This document shows positions 55,005 through 62,992 of a stretch of DNA of 64,000 nucleotides, in pieces. The DNA is from Peptoclostridium litorale DSM 5388. Lineage in GTDB: Bacteria; Bacillota; Clostridia; Peptostreptococcales; Peptostreptococcaceae. Made by a program: the position numbers and the translations under genes. The stretch spans positions 124,001 to 188,000 of the forward strand of contig NZ_FSRH01000003.1 of NCBI RefSeq assembly GCF_900141635.1, read 5' to 3'. The notes beneath the pieces were generated by a model. It was not told where the DNA came from. It was given only the letters and a program-made list of their open reading frames with translations, and did not search any database. The number at the start of each line of letters is the position of its first letter. Position 1 is the stretch's first letter.

Positions 55005-55277
55005 ATGGCAGTAAAAATAAGACTTAGAAGAATGGGTTCAAACAAAAAACCTTTTTACAGAGTGGTAGTTGCAGACTCTCGTGCACCAAGAGACGGAAGA
55101 TTCATAGAGGAAATAGGATACTACAACCCAGTTTCAGAGCCAAAGCAAGTTAAAATAAACGACGAGAAAGCTGTAAAGTGGCTTAAAGAAGGAGCTCAGC
55201 CTACAGAAACAGTTAAAGGTCTTTTCAAGAAAAACGGAATAATAGAAAAGTTCGAAGCAGCTAAAAAAGGCGAATAA
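55005..55277 (+). CDS. rpsP: 30S ribosomal protein S16
   Basis: A 90-residue small-subunit protein. The N terminus [18 protein letters not shown] and the [14 protein letters not shown] segment identify it. A strong GAGGAGGT site precedes ATG 55005. Part of the ffh-rpsP-khpA-rimM-trmD-rplS group. Confidence 0.97.
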   Translation: MAVKIRLRRMGSNKKPFYRVVVADSRAPRDGRFIEEIGYYNPVSEPKQVKINDEKAVKWLKEGAQPTETVKGLFKKNGIIEKFEAAKKGE

Positions 55278-55303
55278 TCCGTTTTTTCCAGGAGGTGAAG
55301 CAG

Positions 55304-55534
55304 ATGGGCGAGTTAGTTAAATTAGTTGCCAAGGCTTTAGTTGACAATCCTGATGAAGTGGTTGTAAACGAAGTCGAAGGAGCTCAGTCACTCTTGATAG
55401 AGCTTAAAGTCTCACCGGATGATATGGGCAAAGTAATTGGCAAGCAAGGAAGAATTGCAAAAGCAATAAGAACTCTTGTGAAAGCTGCAGCAACCAAGGA
55501 AAATAAAAAAGTAATAGTTGAAATAGTACAGTAA
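55304..55534 (+). CDS. khpA: KH-domain RNA-binding protein KhpA
   Basis: Small RNA-binding protein of 76 residues with one KH domain; the GKVIGKQGRIAKAIRTL loop holds the GxxG motif. In Firmicutes KhpA pairs with KhpB and affects cell division and small RNA biology. ATG 55304 is preferred over the GTG three codons upstream because AGGAGGTG lies right before it. Confidence 0.93.
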   Translation: MGELVKLVAKALVDNPDEVVVNEVEGAQSLLIELKVSPDDMGKVIGKQGRIAKAIRTLVKAAATKENKKVIVEIVQ

Positions 55535-55567
55535 AAGGATTAGGATTAGTAGACTAATCCTTTTTTT
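55533..55567 (+). terminator. Terminator or attenuator between khpA and rimM
   Basis: AAAAGGATTAG can pair with CTAATCCTTTT (11 bp) or a nested GGATTAG with CTAATCC (7 bp), followed by a run of T residues. It ends only about 15 bases before rimM and no separate promoter is visible after it, so read-through must supply rimM-trmD. Confidence 0.75.
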
Positions 55568-55581
55568 GTGATTTAATTTGA

Positions 55582-56100
55582 ATGGAGGCGATTTTTATAG
55601 CTGACTACCTTAAAATAGGCCAGATAGTGAACACCCAGGGCCTAAGAGGAGAAATGAGGGTCTATCCGCTTACGGATTACAAGGAAAGATTTGAGGAGAT
55701 AGATTCGTTGTTTTTGGGTGAAAACTTTTCGGAAAAGGTGAAAATAGAAAAGGTAAGATACAAAAAGAATATGGTCATACTCAAGCTGCGTGGAATAGAC
55801 CACATAAACGACGTAGAAAAGCTTAAAAACGTATATCTGTATGTAGACAAGGACGACAGAGAGCTTGAAGAAGACACATACTATATAGAAGATATAATAG
55901 GCATGAAAGTGTACACCATGGAAGACGAATATATTGGCGATGTTGACGATGTGATACAAACGGCAGGGGCAAACGACATATATTCTGTAAGAGACAGTGA
56001 AAACAAGCAGGTGCTAATACCTGTAGTAGATGAATTTGTAAAGGAAATAGACATGGAGAAAGGGATTATAAGAATAGACCCCATAGAGGGGATGATATAA
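55582..56100 (+). CDS. rimM: Ribosome maturation factor RimM
   Basis: Assists late 30S assembly by binding S19. An N-terminal beta-barrel (YLKIGQIVNTQGLRGEMRVYPLTD) and a PRC-like C-terminal domain (YYIEDIIGMKVYTMEDEYIGDV) are present; about 170 residues. The start is odd. ATG 55582 has no ribosome binding site; GGAGG overlaps it and is instead ideally placed (8 bases) for the in-frame ATA at 55597, which would give the usual short N terminus before DYLKIG. Confidence 0.92.
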   Translation: MEAIFIADYLKIGQIVNTQGLRGEMRVYPLTDYKERFEEIDSLFLGENFSEKVKIEKVRYKKNMVILKLRGIDHINDVEKLKNVYLYVDKDDRELEEDTYYIEDIIGMKVYTMEDEYIGDVDDVIQTAGANDIYSVRDSENKQVLIPVVDEFVKEIDMEKGIIRIDPIEGMI

Positions 56101-56792
56101 TGAATTTTTATTTCCTGACCCTATTTCCGCAGATGATAGAAAACTATGTGTCGGAGAGCATTATAAAGAGAGCCATAGAAAACGGCATAATAGGCGTAAA
56201 GACACTCAACATAAGGGATTATTCACAGAACAAGCATAAAAAGGTGGACGACTACCCTTACGGGGGAGGGGCGGGAATGGTTATGACCCCTCAGCCCATA
56301 TACAGCGCCTATGAGGCCGTTTTAGAGGGGGAAGGAATACGAAATCCCCATGTGGTGTATCTTTCGCCAAAGGGGAAGACATTCGACCAGGACATGGCAA
56401 AAAGGCTTTCTCAAAAAGAAGACATAATATTCCTCTGCGGGCATTATGAGGGGGTCGACCAGAGGATAATAGACAGCATAGTAACCGAAGAAATTTCTAT
56501 AGGGGACTATGTGCTTACAGGGGGAGAGCTTCCGGCGCTGGTTGTGATGGATGCGACTGCAAGGATGATTCCGGGGGTTCTTGGAGAGCAGGAGTCATTC
56601 ATGGACGAGTCGTTCATGGAAGGCCTACTGGAATATCCTCACTATACGAGGCCGCAGGAGTTCATGGGCATGAAAGTGCCCGATGTACTGCTTTCGGGAA
56701 ACCACAAGAATATAGACGAATGGCGAAAGGAGCAATCATACGCCATAACCAGGGAAAGAAGGCCCGAGCTTTTGAAAAAAGGTTTGAAATAA
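56100..56792 (+). CDS. trmD: tRNA (guanine-37-N1)-methyltransferase
   Basis: Methylates G37 of tRNAs reading CNN codons. The SPOUT knot is marked by LSPKGKTFDQ, LCGHYEGVDQRI and SIGDYVLTGGELPAL. 230 residues, normal. The ATG overlaps the rimM stop. The promoter of rplS lies in its final codons. Confidence 0.97.
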   Translation: MNFYFLTLFPQMIENYVSESIIKRAIENGIIGVKTLNIRDYSQNKHKKVDDYPYGGGAGMVMTPQPIYSAYEAVLEGEGIRNPHVVYLSPKGKTFDQDMAKRLSQKEDIIFLCGHYEGVDQRIIDSIVTEEISIGDYVLTGGELPALVVMDATARMIPGVLGEQESFMDESFMEGLLEYPHYTRPQEFMGMKVPDVLLSGNHKNIDEWRKEQSYAITRERRPELLKKGLK

Positions 56793-56812
56793 ACCGCAGT
56801 CTATGGTATAAT
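56784..56812 (+). promoter_or_regulatory. Sigma-A promoter of rplS
   Basis: TTGAAA (56784-56789), 17 bases, TATAAT (56807-56812) with a TG one base before the -10 box. It overlaps the end of trmD. Confidence 0.8.
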
Positions 56813-56885
56813 TTAAAAGGTTAAAATTTGCACGTTCCTCTATCGGAAGCAAGGATAAGAACGTTGTATATCAGGAGGAGTAATA
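56813..56885 (+). promoter_or_regulatory. Probable ribosomal protein L19 leader
   Basis: The short untranslated region folds with ACGTTC (near 56832) pairing GAACGT (near 56861) around an inner stem-loop, just before the rplS ribosome binding site. L19 leaders of this size and place are known in Firmicutes. The match to that family was not computed. Confidence 0.5.
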
Positions 56886-57227
56886 ATGGACATAATAAGA
56901 AGCATTGAAAAAGAGCAACTTAAAAGCGATCTACCTGTATTCTCAGCAGGAGACACAGTAAAGGTGCACATCAAAGTAACAGAGGGAAAAAGAGAAAGAA
57001 TCCAGATTTTCGAAGGCGTTGTTATCAAGAGACAAGGCGGAGGAAACAGAGAGACTTTCACAGTTAGAAAAATATCTTTCGGTGTAGGTGTGGAAAAAAT
57101 ATTCCCTGTACACTCTCCAGTAATCGAGAAGATAGAGGTTACAAGAAGAGGTAGAGTTAGAAGAGCTAAGATCAACTACCTACGTGACAGAGTTGGTAAG
57201 GCTGCAAAGGTTAAGCCTGCTAAATAG
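56886..57227 (+). CDS. rplS: 50S ribosomal protein L19
   Basis: A 113-residue large-subunit protein at the subunit interface. Recognisable by [33 protein letters not shown] and [14 protein letters not shown]. Has its own promoter and leader and a downstream terminator, so it can be expressed apart from trmD. Confidence 0.97.
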   Translation: MDIIRSIEKEQLKSDLPVFSAGDTVKVHIKVTEGKRERIQIFEGVVIKRQGGGNRETFTVRKISFGVGVEKIFPVHSPVIEKIEVTRRGRVRRAKINYLRDRVGKAAKVKPAK

Positions 57228-57239
57228 TAAGACTTTAAT

Positions 57240-57264
57240 GGGACTGGATATTCAGTCCCTTTTA
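57240..57264 (+). terminator. Terminator after rplS
   Basis: GGGACTG (57240-57246) pairs with CAGTCCC (57253-57259) around GATATT, followed by TTTT. Confidence 0.75.
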
Positions 57265-57296
57265 AATTTCCTGAAAAATATTAGGATGTGATATAT

Positions 57297-58172
57297 ATGG
57301 ACAGCATGAATATAAACTGGTATCCTGGGCATATGAAAAAGACGAGGGAGCTGATTGCTCAAAACCTCAAGCTCGTGGACATGGTTGTTGAAATAATGGA
57401 CAGCAGAATACCTATGAGCAGCAAGAACCCTGAAATAGACAAGATAATAGGGGACAAGCCCAAAGTCATAGCGCTTAACAAGGTTGACCTTGCTGAGCCT
57501 GCCAAGACGCAGGAGTGGAAGGAATATTTCGAGGGCACAGGCGCCAGGGTAGTGCTTATAAACTCTGTAAGCGGCAAGGGCATAGACTCTCTTACAAAGG
57601 CATGCAGGGAAGCCGTTAAGGACAAGATGCAAAGCCTTGTTGAAAAGGGAAGAAAGGAAAGGGCTGTCAGGATGATGATAGTTGGAATTCCGAATGTAGG
57701 AAAATCTTCTCTTATAAACAAGCTTTCAGGCAAAAAGAGCGCCACTGTAGGAAACAGGCCCGGAGTAACAAAGGGAAAGCAGTGGGTGAGGCTTAAGGGA
57801 GACCTTGAGATGCTTGACACTCCGGGAATACTATGGCCGAAGTTCGATAACGAGAAGGTGGCCTTGAACCTAGCTTTCACGGGTGCCATAAAGGACGACG
57901 TTCTTGACGTTGAAACTATAGCGCTAAGGCTAATAGAGAGGCTCACGGACATAGAGCCTGAAAAGCTTGCCGCAAAGTACAAGCTTGACGAACTTGGAGA
58001 GACTCCGCTGGATACAATGGAGACCATAGGCAAAAAAAGAGGATGCATACTGCCAGGCAGGGAGTACGACTACACTAGAATAGCTAACATAGTGCTGCAG
58101 GAGTTCAGAAGCGGCTCAATGGGGAAAATAACCCTTGAGAGACCGAAGGATATAGAAAAGGAAACAGAATAG
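57297..58172 (+). CDS. rbgA: Ribosome biogenesis GTPase RbgA
   Basis: Circularly permuted GTPase (YlqF) needed for late 50S assembly. Motif order is permuted: WYPGHMKKTRELI, G4 ALNKVDLA, then G1 GIPNVGKSSLIN and G3 DTPGILWPKF. About 291 residues from ATG 57297; an in-frame GTG lies three codons upstream. Follows rplS, as in Bacillus. Confidence 0.94.
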   Translation: MDSMNINWYPGHMKKTRELIAQNLKLVDMVVEIMDSRIPMSSKNPEIDKIIGDKPKVIALNKVDLAEPAKTQEWKEYFEGTGARVVLINSVSGKGIDSLTKACREAVKDKMQSLVEKGRKERAVRMMIVGIPNVGKSSLINKLSGKKSATVGNRPGVTKGKQWVRLKGDLEMLDTPGILWPKFDNEKVALNLAFTGAIKDDVLDVETIALRLIERLTDIEPEKLAAKYKLDELGETPLDTMETIGKKRGCILPGREYDYTRIANIVLQEFRSGSMGKITLERPKDIEKETE

Positions 58173-58194
58173 GGTAGAACGGAATAAAACGAGG

Positions 58195-58223
58195 AAGAGA
58201 AGGCTTATGCCTTCTCTTTTTTT
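58195..58223 (+). terminator. Terminator after rbgA
   Basis: AAGAGAAGGC (58195-58204) pairs with GCCTTCTCTT (58209-58218) around TTAT, with a run of T residues. Confidence 0.9.
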
Positions 58224-58271
58224 GTATAAAAACCTTTAATGACAATGCGAAATACGGAGACGGTTGAAAAT

Positions 58272-58485
58272 GTGCAAATAGAGAATCCAGCGGAATGAAC
58301 AGCCGATAATCTTACGTTTTGAGATTTCTGACATCTCATGCGCGCTGAATCCGGGAATTTTGAAAACTCGCTTCGCTCAGACAGTCCAAAATTCCAGCGG
58401 ATTCAGCTTTGCATTTCGATGAGAAATCTTTCAAAACTACATAAAATCGGCCTAACCATTCCGGCTGGATTCTTTTATGCGTGGG
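58272..58485. repeat. Long palindromic repeat element, copy B
   Basis: Core 58283-58472, 190 bases, same orientation as copy A at 27563-27752. Outer arms GAATCCAGCGGAATG and CATTCCGGCTGGATTC, middle arms GTTTTGAGATTTCT and AGAAATCTTTCAAAAC, inner arms GCTGAATCC and GGATTCAGC. Compared with copy A, three paired positions have changed on both sides (see findings). It follows the rbgA terminator by about 50 bases and opens a region of acquired genes. Confidence 0.9.
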
Positions 58486-58791
58486 TGTGTGCGCACATGA
58501 TTTGTGTTGAGTGTTGCTCATTGCCAAAGTTGATTAAATAAGGTGTGATGCTTGAGGATTGTTTAAGGTGAACTGTACTACAAGTGGGAGACATGAATAA
58601 TGCTGGGTAGATATTTATTATGACATGTTTTTTACATCGCAGTAAAAAAAGGTTGATTTGTTAGATGGCAAGCCCTCGCGAGAAAGCTTGCAAGAGGGAC
58701 GATTATCTATCCAAACGTCCAGAGAAGCGCCGGAATTATGATGACGCCCATTTATAATATTAAATATACTTGATGTGGAAGGAGAGTATGT
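58486..58791. other. Intergenic stretch before the dioxygenase gene
   Basis: AT-rich, with one clear hairpin at about 58670-58693 (GCAAGC with GCTTGC, and CTCGCGAG inside). No gene or known RNA is recognised. Confidence 0.4.
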
Positions 58792-59604
58792 ATGTGCAAA
58801 GATAATGTAAATCATAATGGTCAGATTATATATTTTTCACATGGAGGAGGTCCGCTGCCAATGTTGGATGACCCTTCTCATGATAAAATGATTCGATTTA
58901 TGAAAAATCTTCCATATCAAATACAGAGGCCTGATTCAATTATAGTGTTCAGTGCTCATTGGGAGGAAGACGTAGTTACAATTCAAAGTGGTAGTGAACC
59001 TGAGATTATGTACGATTACTATGGATTTCCAGAAGCTGCATATAGTGTTAAATATCCATGCAAAGGAAATAGTGAGTTAGCTTTTAAAATTGCTGAACTA
59101 TTTAAGAAGAATGGCATTAAATATCGATTAGACGACAAAAGACCTTATGACCATGGTTCGTATATACCATTGAAGATGATGTATCCAAATGCTGATATAC
59201 CTGTCATACAAATTTCACTGCACCATAATCTTGATCCGTTGACACATCTTAATGTTGGGAAGGCATTAAGACCGTTACTTGAAGAAAACTTACTAATAAT
59301 TGGTTCTGGTTTTTCATTTCATAATATGAGACGCTTTGACTTTGAAGGAAAAAATACTGTAGATCCACTTAACGATGAGTTTCAAGACAAACTTATTGAG
59401 ATTTGCTGTGGTGAAAAAAACGAAGAAAAAAAGAGGGAAGACTTTATACACTGGGAAAATATCCCTGGGGCAAGGTACTGTCATCCTAGAGAAGAGCATT
59501 TGTTACCTTTATTAGTATGTGTTGGATTATCTAAAGGTGTTGCTGCTAAAGTGTTTGATGATTATATCCTTGGAAAAAGAGCTACAGCATTTCTATGGAA
59601 ATAA
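58792..59604 (+). CDS. Class III extradiol dioxygenase, DODA type
   Basis: A 270-residue member of the LigB/4,5-DOPA dioxygenase family (YgiD-like). Likely Fe/Zn-binding histidines are in FSHGGGPLPML, FSAHWEED and the C-terminal GARYCHPREEHLLPL segment; PYDHGSYIPLKMMYP is also a family motif. The enzymes open catechol-type rings or have lost that ability in unknown roles. Codon use here favours ATT and TTA, unlike the ATA-rich neighbours, so it was probably acquired. ATG 58792 follows AAGGAGAG. Ring cleavage needs oxygen, which is odd in an anaerobe. Confidence 0.86.
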   Translation: MCKDNVNHNGQIIYFSHGGGPLPMLDDPSHDKMIRFMKNLPYQIQRPDSIIVFSAHWEEDVVTIQSGSEPEIMYDYYGFPEAAYSVKYPCKGNSELAFKIAELFKKNGIKYRLDDKRPYDHGSYIPLKMMYPNADIPVIQISLHHNLDPLTHLNVGKALRPLLEENLLIIGSGFSFHNMRRFDFEGKNTVDPLNDEFQDKLIEICCGEKNEEKKREDFIHWENIPGARYCHPREEHLLPLLVCVGLSKGVAAKVFDDYILGKRATAFLWK

Positions 59605-59674
59605 AGACTATGGCAATGGTCATTATAAATTTTTCAAATATCGTGGAAATCCACTGACTAAGGAGGTTTCTTGG

Positions 59675-60544
59675 ATGAAAAGTACAAAGATGGCAGAGAA
59701 AAACGCAGTGGTCAGAGCATGTGAATACATGTTGCCACCAGAGATTAGACTTTTTGATGATCCATATTCTGATAAATTTGTTACATCTTTTAACCAATTC
59801 ACTATTCGTATTATGAAATCGAAGAGATTATATAACTGGATTATGGGGCTTAGTGAGAAGCTGTCACCTGGTGTGAATGGTGGTATTGTTTGCAGAATCA
59901 GATATATAGACGATGCTCTTTTAAAGGCGATTGAAGATGGTTTTGAAGCTGTCGTTAATCTTGGTGGCGGTTATGATACCAGATGTTTAAGGATTGAGAA
60001 TATAGGTAAGCTTGAATATTATCACATTGATCAACCAGAGGTGATTGATAGCTTTCGAGAGAGAATGGCCAGACTTTCCGCTGGCGTTCCATCCAATGTG
60101 AGGTTTGTTCAGATAGATTTTAATGTCCAGAGCCTGGAGGAAGAACTTGTTAGAGCTGGATATGACAAGACAAAAAAGACGATTTTTATCTGGGAAGGTG
60201 TCTCGCAATATATATCTGAAGAAGCATTGGTCGATACGTTTGAATACATTGCATCGACAAATGCAGGAAACCGAGTTGTGTTTACTTATGTACTCAAGGA
60301 GTATTTGACAAATCCAGAGGCGTTCCCCAAATACAAGAATATCATTAAACTGATAGAAAAGTTTGGAATCAAATGGATTAACGGCTTAAGTCCGGAAAAT
60401 ATGTGTGATTATCTGAAAGCAAATGGTCTTAACTTGATTGAAGATGTGGGTAGCGCAGAGTATCAAGAAAGATATCTAACACCAATCGGTAGAGTGATGG
60501 ATGTTATGCCGATCGAGCGTATTAGTCTTGCCGAAGTGATCTAA
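59675..60544 (+). CDS. LCMT-like class I SAM methyltransferase
   Basis: A 289-residue methyltransferase of the leucine carboxyl methyltransferase/polyketide O-methyltransferase superfamily. The SAM motif is VVNLGGGYDTRCLRI, followed by YYHIDQPEVID and the FIWEGVSQYISEEAL segment typical of this group. ATG 59675 is set by AAGGAGG about eight bases upstream; a frame reaching further back overlaps the dioxygenase gene and is not likely used. It follows the dioxygenase by 70 bases and has similar foreign-looking codon use, so the two may act on one small molecule. Substrate unknown. Confidence 0.84.
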   Translation: MKSTKMAEKNAVVRACEYMLPPEIRLFDDPYSDKFVTSFNQFTIRIMKSKRLYNWIMGLSEKLSPGVNGGIVCRIRYIDDALLKAIEDGFEAVVNLGGGYDTRCLRIENIGKLEYYHIDQPEVIDSFRERMARLSAGVPSNVRFVQIDFNVQSLEEELVRAGYDKTKKTIFIWEGVSQYISEEALVDTFEYIASTNAGNRVVFTYVLKEYLTNPEAFPKYKNIIKLIEKFGIKWINGLSPENMCDYLKANGLNLIEDVGSAEYQERYLTPIGRVMDVMPIERISLAEVI

Positions 60545-60697
60545 GAAATGCAACTATATTTAGTGTGTAAAGAGATGGTGGGTTAAGATAAGGTGCACTT
60601 TCTGCGGCTCCATCACTGGATAGGCTACACTAAACAAGACAGAAAAGTTAAGGTGCGGTAATCTAAAAATATAAATAAACAAATAGGAGAGATTACT
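60545..60697. other. Probable left end region of a broken IS element
   Basis: Contains the repeated word TAAGGTGC (near 60589 and 60650) and leads directly into the transposase fragment. No complete terminal inverted repeat could be paired within the window. Confidence 0.3.
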
Positions 60698-60889
60698 ATG
60701 CCGAACAGAGAACGTCGAAAATTCACTGATGACTTCAAGAATCAAATGGTTCAACTATATTTAAATGGAAAACCTAGAAAAGATATAATAGCTGAGTATG
60801 ATCTTACTGGATCATGCAGCACAAACAAGCTTCTGAGGCCCAAAACAGAAAACTCGATGTGGCGGTTTTTTTGCACAAATAGAGGGTAA
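60698..60889 (+). pseudogene. IS3-type transposase OrfA, N-terminal fragment
   Basis: ATG 60698 behind AGGAGAG opens a typical IS3-family OrfA start: RRKFTDDFKNQMVQLYLNG, then EYDLT, a helix-turn-helix used for end binding. After about 38 residues (near 60812) the similarity to such proteins ends and unrelated codons run to a stop at 60889. No OrfB follows. It is a remnant that can no longer move by itself. Confidence 0.75.
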
Positions 60890-60994
60890 ACAAGTATTAT
60901 CAGTAAATTTATCGATTTTTGATTAACTTTTGAAAAGGATAATGCTGTTAAAGACTGTGAATTTTCTATAACTACAAGGTTTTGGAGGTGGATT

Positions 60995-62272
60995 ATGATT
61001 AATAAAATATTGATAAAAATAAAAAGGAGCATATGGATTTATCCTATTTCGTACAGCACAATGTCCTTAATCGTGGCTGTTTTCATAATAATTATAGATT
61101 CGAGGCTTTTTTTTAATGTCGAGAATTACTTGCCTAAAGTTCTATTCACAAGCGTTGACCTGGCAAAGACGATATTGGCCACCATAGCTGGTTCTCTTCT
61201 CACCATGACTACTTTTACTTTTACAATCACCATGGTGGTCTTGACAATGTATTCTTCACAGTTTTCATTAAGGACGCTGGAAAACTTCATTAGTGATAAG
61301 ACCACCATGAAAATTCTTGGTGTTTTTATGGGAGGATTCATATATTCCATATCTTCGCTATTGTTCATGAGGGCTGCTATTTCTGAATATATGGTGATTT
61401 CGGCCACCATAGGAGTAATATACTCCATAACCTGCCTTGCATATTTTGCTATATTCATACATCATGTGGCGGCTTTGATTCAGGCGGAAAACCTAATAGA
61501 CAGTCTTTACAGAGGTTCAATGGAAAGGATAAATGAATACAAGGGTCTGCTGAAAAAAGGGGCAATCAGAGAGAATATGGGGCTTGAAGACTATAAATTT
61601 GTTTTCAAGCTCACAAACGATCAAATCGGATATATTCAACTTGTCGATCATTTGAAGATTCACATAATTGCAAAGGATCTGTCTGCGACAATTGTTTTTG
61701 AAAAAGTCATAGGACAGTTTGTAACAGAAAACGCTGTGGTTTTTTCGATATATTCCAAAGACAATATTACTATAGATGAAGAACTATCTAAGAAGCTGTT
61801 GAATTGCATAACAATAGGAAAGTATAGAAATGAGCTTCAAGATTTTGATTTTTCCATGCAAAAAATAGTTGAAATAGCTTTAAGAGCGATATCTTCGGGA
61901 GTGAACGACCCCAATACGGCAAACCACTGCATAAGGATATTGGGTGTTTTGTTGGGGCTCATATCTGACTTGGAAAATGGATATATAGTTTTTGAGGATG
62001 ATGAAGAAAATTTAAAAGTTGTATTTGAAGCGATTGATTTTGAAAAAGAGCTGTATTTTACTTTCTACCAGATTGTGAACTACGGAAAGTGTGATGTATC
62101 TATTGTTTTATCCATATTCAAGGCTTTAAGGTATGCGATGGAAAATGCAACAGATAAGAACAAAGGCATAATAATTTGTTTTGCCGACTATGTTTGGGAT
62201 CATATTGATAAAAGCTTGAAAAAAGGTTTGGATTACAATGTATTAAAATATGAAAAGGAAGCGTTAAAATAG
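60995..62272 (+). CDS. DUF2254 family membrane protein
   Basis: A 425-residue protein with four probable N-terminal membrane helices (about residues 18-38, 55-85, 103-123, 130-152) and a long cytoplasmic part. SLLTMTTFTFTITMVVLTMYSSQFS and SSGVNDPNTANHC match the DUF2254 family, whose function is unknown. ATG 60995 follows TTGGAGGTG. Codon use is closer to the host (many ATA) than in the two genes before it. It is a single-gene unit. Confidence 0.85.
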   Translation: MINKILIKIKRSIWIYPISYSTMSLIVAVFIIIIDSRLFFNVENYLPKVLFTSVDLAKTILATIAGSLLTMTTFTFTITMVVLTMYSSQFSLRTLENFISDKTTMKILGVFMGGFIYSISSLLFMRAAISEYMVISATIGVIYSITCLAYFAIFIHHVAALIQAENLIDSLYRGSMERINEYKGLLKKGAIRENMGLEDYKFVFKLTNDQIGYIQLVDHLKIHIIAKDLSATIVFEKVIGQFVTENAVVFSIYSKDNITIDEELSKKLLNCITIGKYRNELQDFDFSMQKIVEIALRAISSGVNDPNTANHCIRILGVLLGLISDLENGYIVFEDDEENLKVVFEAIDFEKELYFTFYQIVNYGKCDVSIVLSIFKALRYAMENATDKNKGIIICFADYVWDHIDKSLKKGLDYNVLKYEKEALK

Positions 62273-62275
62273 AAA

Positions 62276-62306
62276 ACCGGCCGCATCATGCCGTTCTTTT
62301 TATTTT
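62276..62306 (+). terminator. Weak terminator-like hairpin after the DUF2254 gene
   Basis: AACCGGC with GCCGTT (one bulge) around an eight-base loop, followed by CTTTTTATTTT. Confidence 0.4.
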
Positions 62307-62332
62307 GAGTAATTGAACAATTAAGTGTTGAC

Positions 62333-62814
62333 AATCCAGCAACTCCGAAGAAGCATTTGTTTTTAGATAAAATCTTCTGCAAGGACTGTGGCAAAAAGCT
62401 CTGGCTGATAAAGCCAAGCAAATCAGACTATTCTGAGGGATATTTTTTTGTAGGGCCTTACCATTTCGCAGAAATATCTAATCATGCTTAAATGAATTAG
62501 CTTTATGCGCAATTGTATATAAGCATATTGGAAAATGGCTCTATATATAGCAAATATTTTGTGAGAAGATTTCTCGATTGAGTGTCACAAGGTAGAACGA
62601 TTCCCATTAGACGAGTTTTCCTGATGTTAGCATAAAGTACACTAGCGGTGACATAACCAAGTCGGAATACGATATGGCATCAGAGGTTTTGGACGGACAG
62701 ATGGTCGAGCTTGAAAAGCGAATGATGTCACTGGAGAATACCAAGAGTGTGGAACAATCAATGGAGTCCTTTGAAAGACTTGTGGCAGATATAAGTTCAG
62801 TGTTGCATAGTTAA
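62333..62814 (+). pseudogene. Remains of a large serine recombinase
   Basis: Two pieces in different frames. 62333-62491 encodes a recombinase zinc-ribbon part with KIFCKDCGKKLWL and ends at a stop. 62638-62814 encodes the C-terminal coiled-coil tail (GDITKSEYDMASEVLDGQ, then LEKRMMSLEN) and ends at the natural-looking stop. The N-terminal catalytic domain is absent from the window and the middle is decayed. Large serine recombinases integrate phages and conjugative elements, so this is the scar of a lost element. Confidence 0.75.
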
Positions 62815-62992
62815 ATTAGCAGTCGTCAGTAGTCAACACATGTGGAGACGGTGTGTCAGCTATAATTGAATTTTAAAGTTTTTAAAATGCATTAATCAAA
62901 TTTTGAGTAAAGAAATGTGGAAAGTTATGGTTGTTGATTGTGAAAATAACAGATAAAATTATATGGGACTAGAATTTTAACTGGAGGTAATT
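62815..62992. other. Intergenic stretch before the DUF429 gene
   Basis: AT-rich; contains AGTCGTCAGTAGTCAACA-like short repeats near 62820 and the GGAGG site of the next gene. No further feature recognised. Confidence 0.35.
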
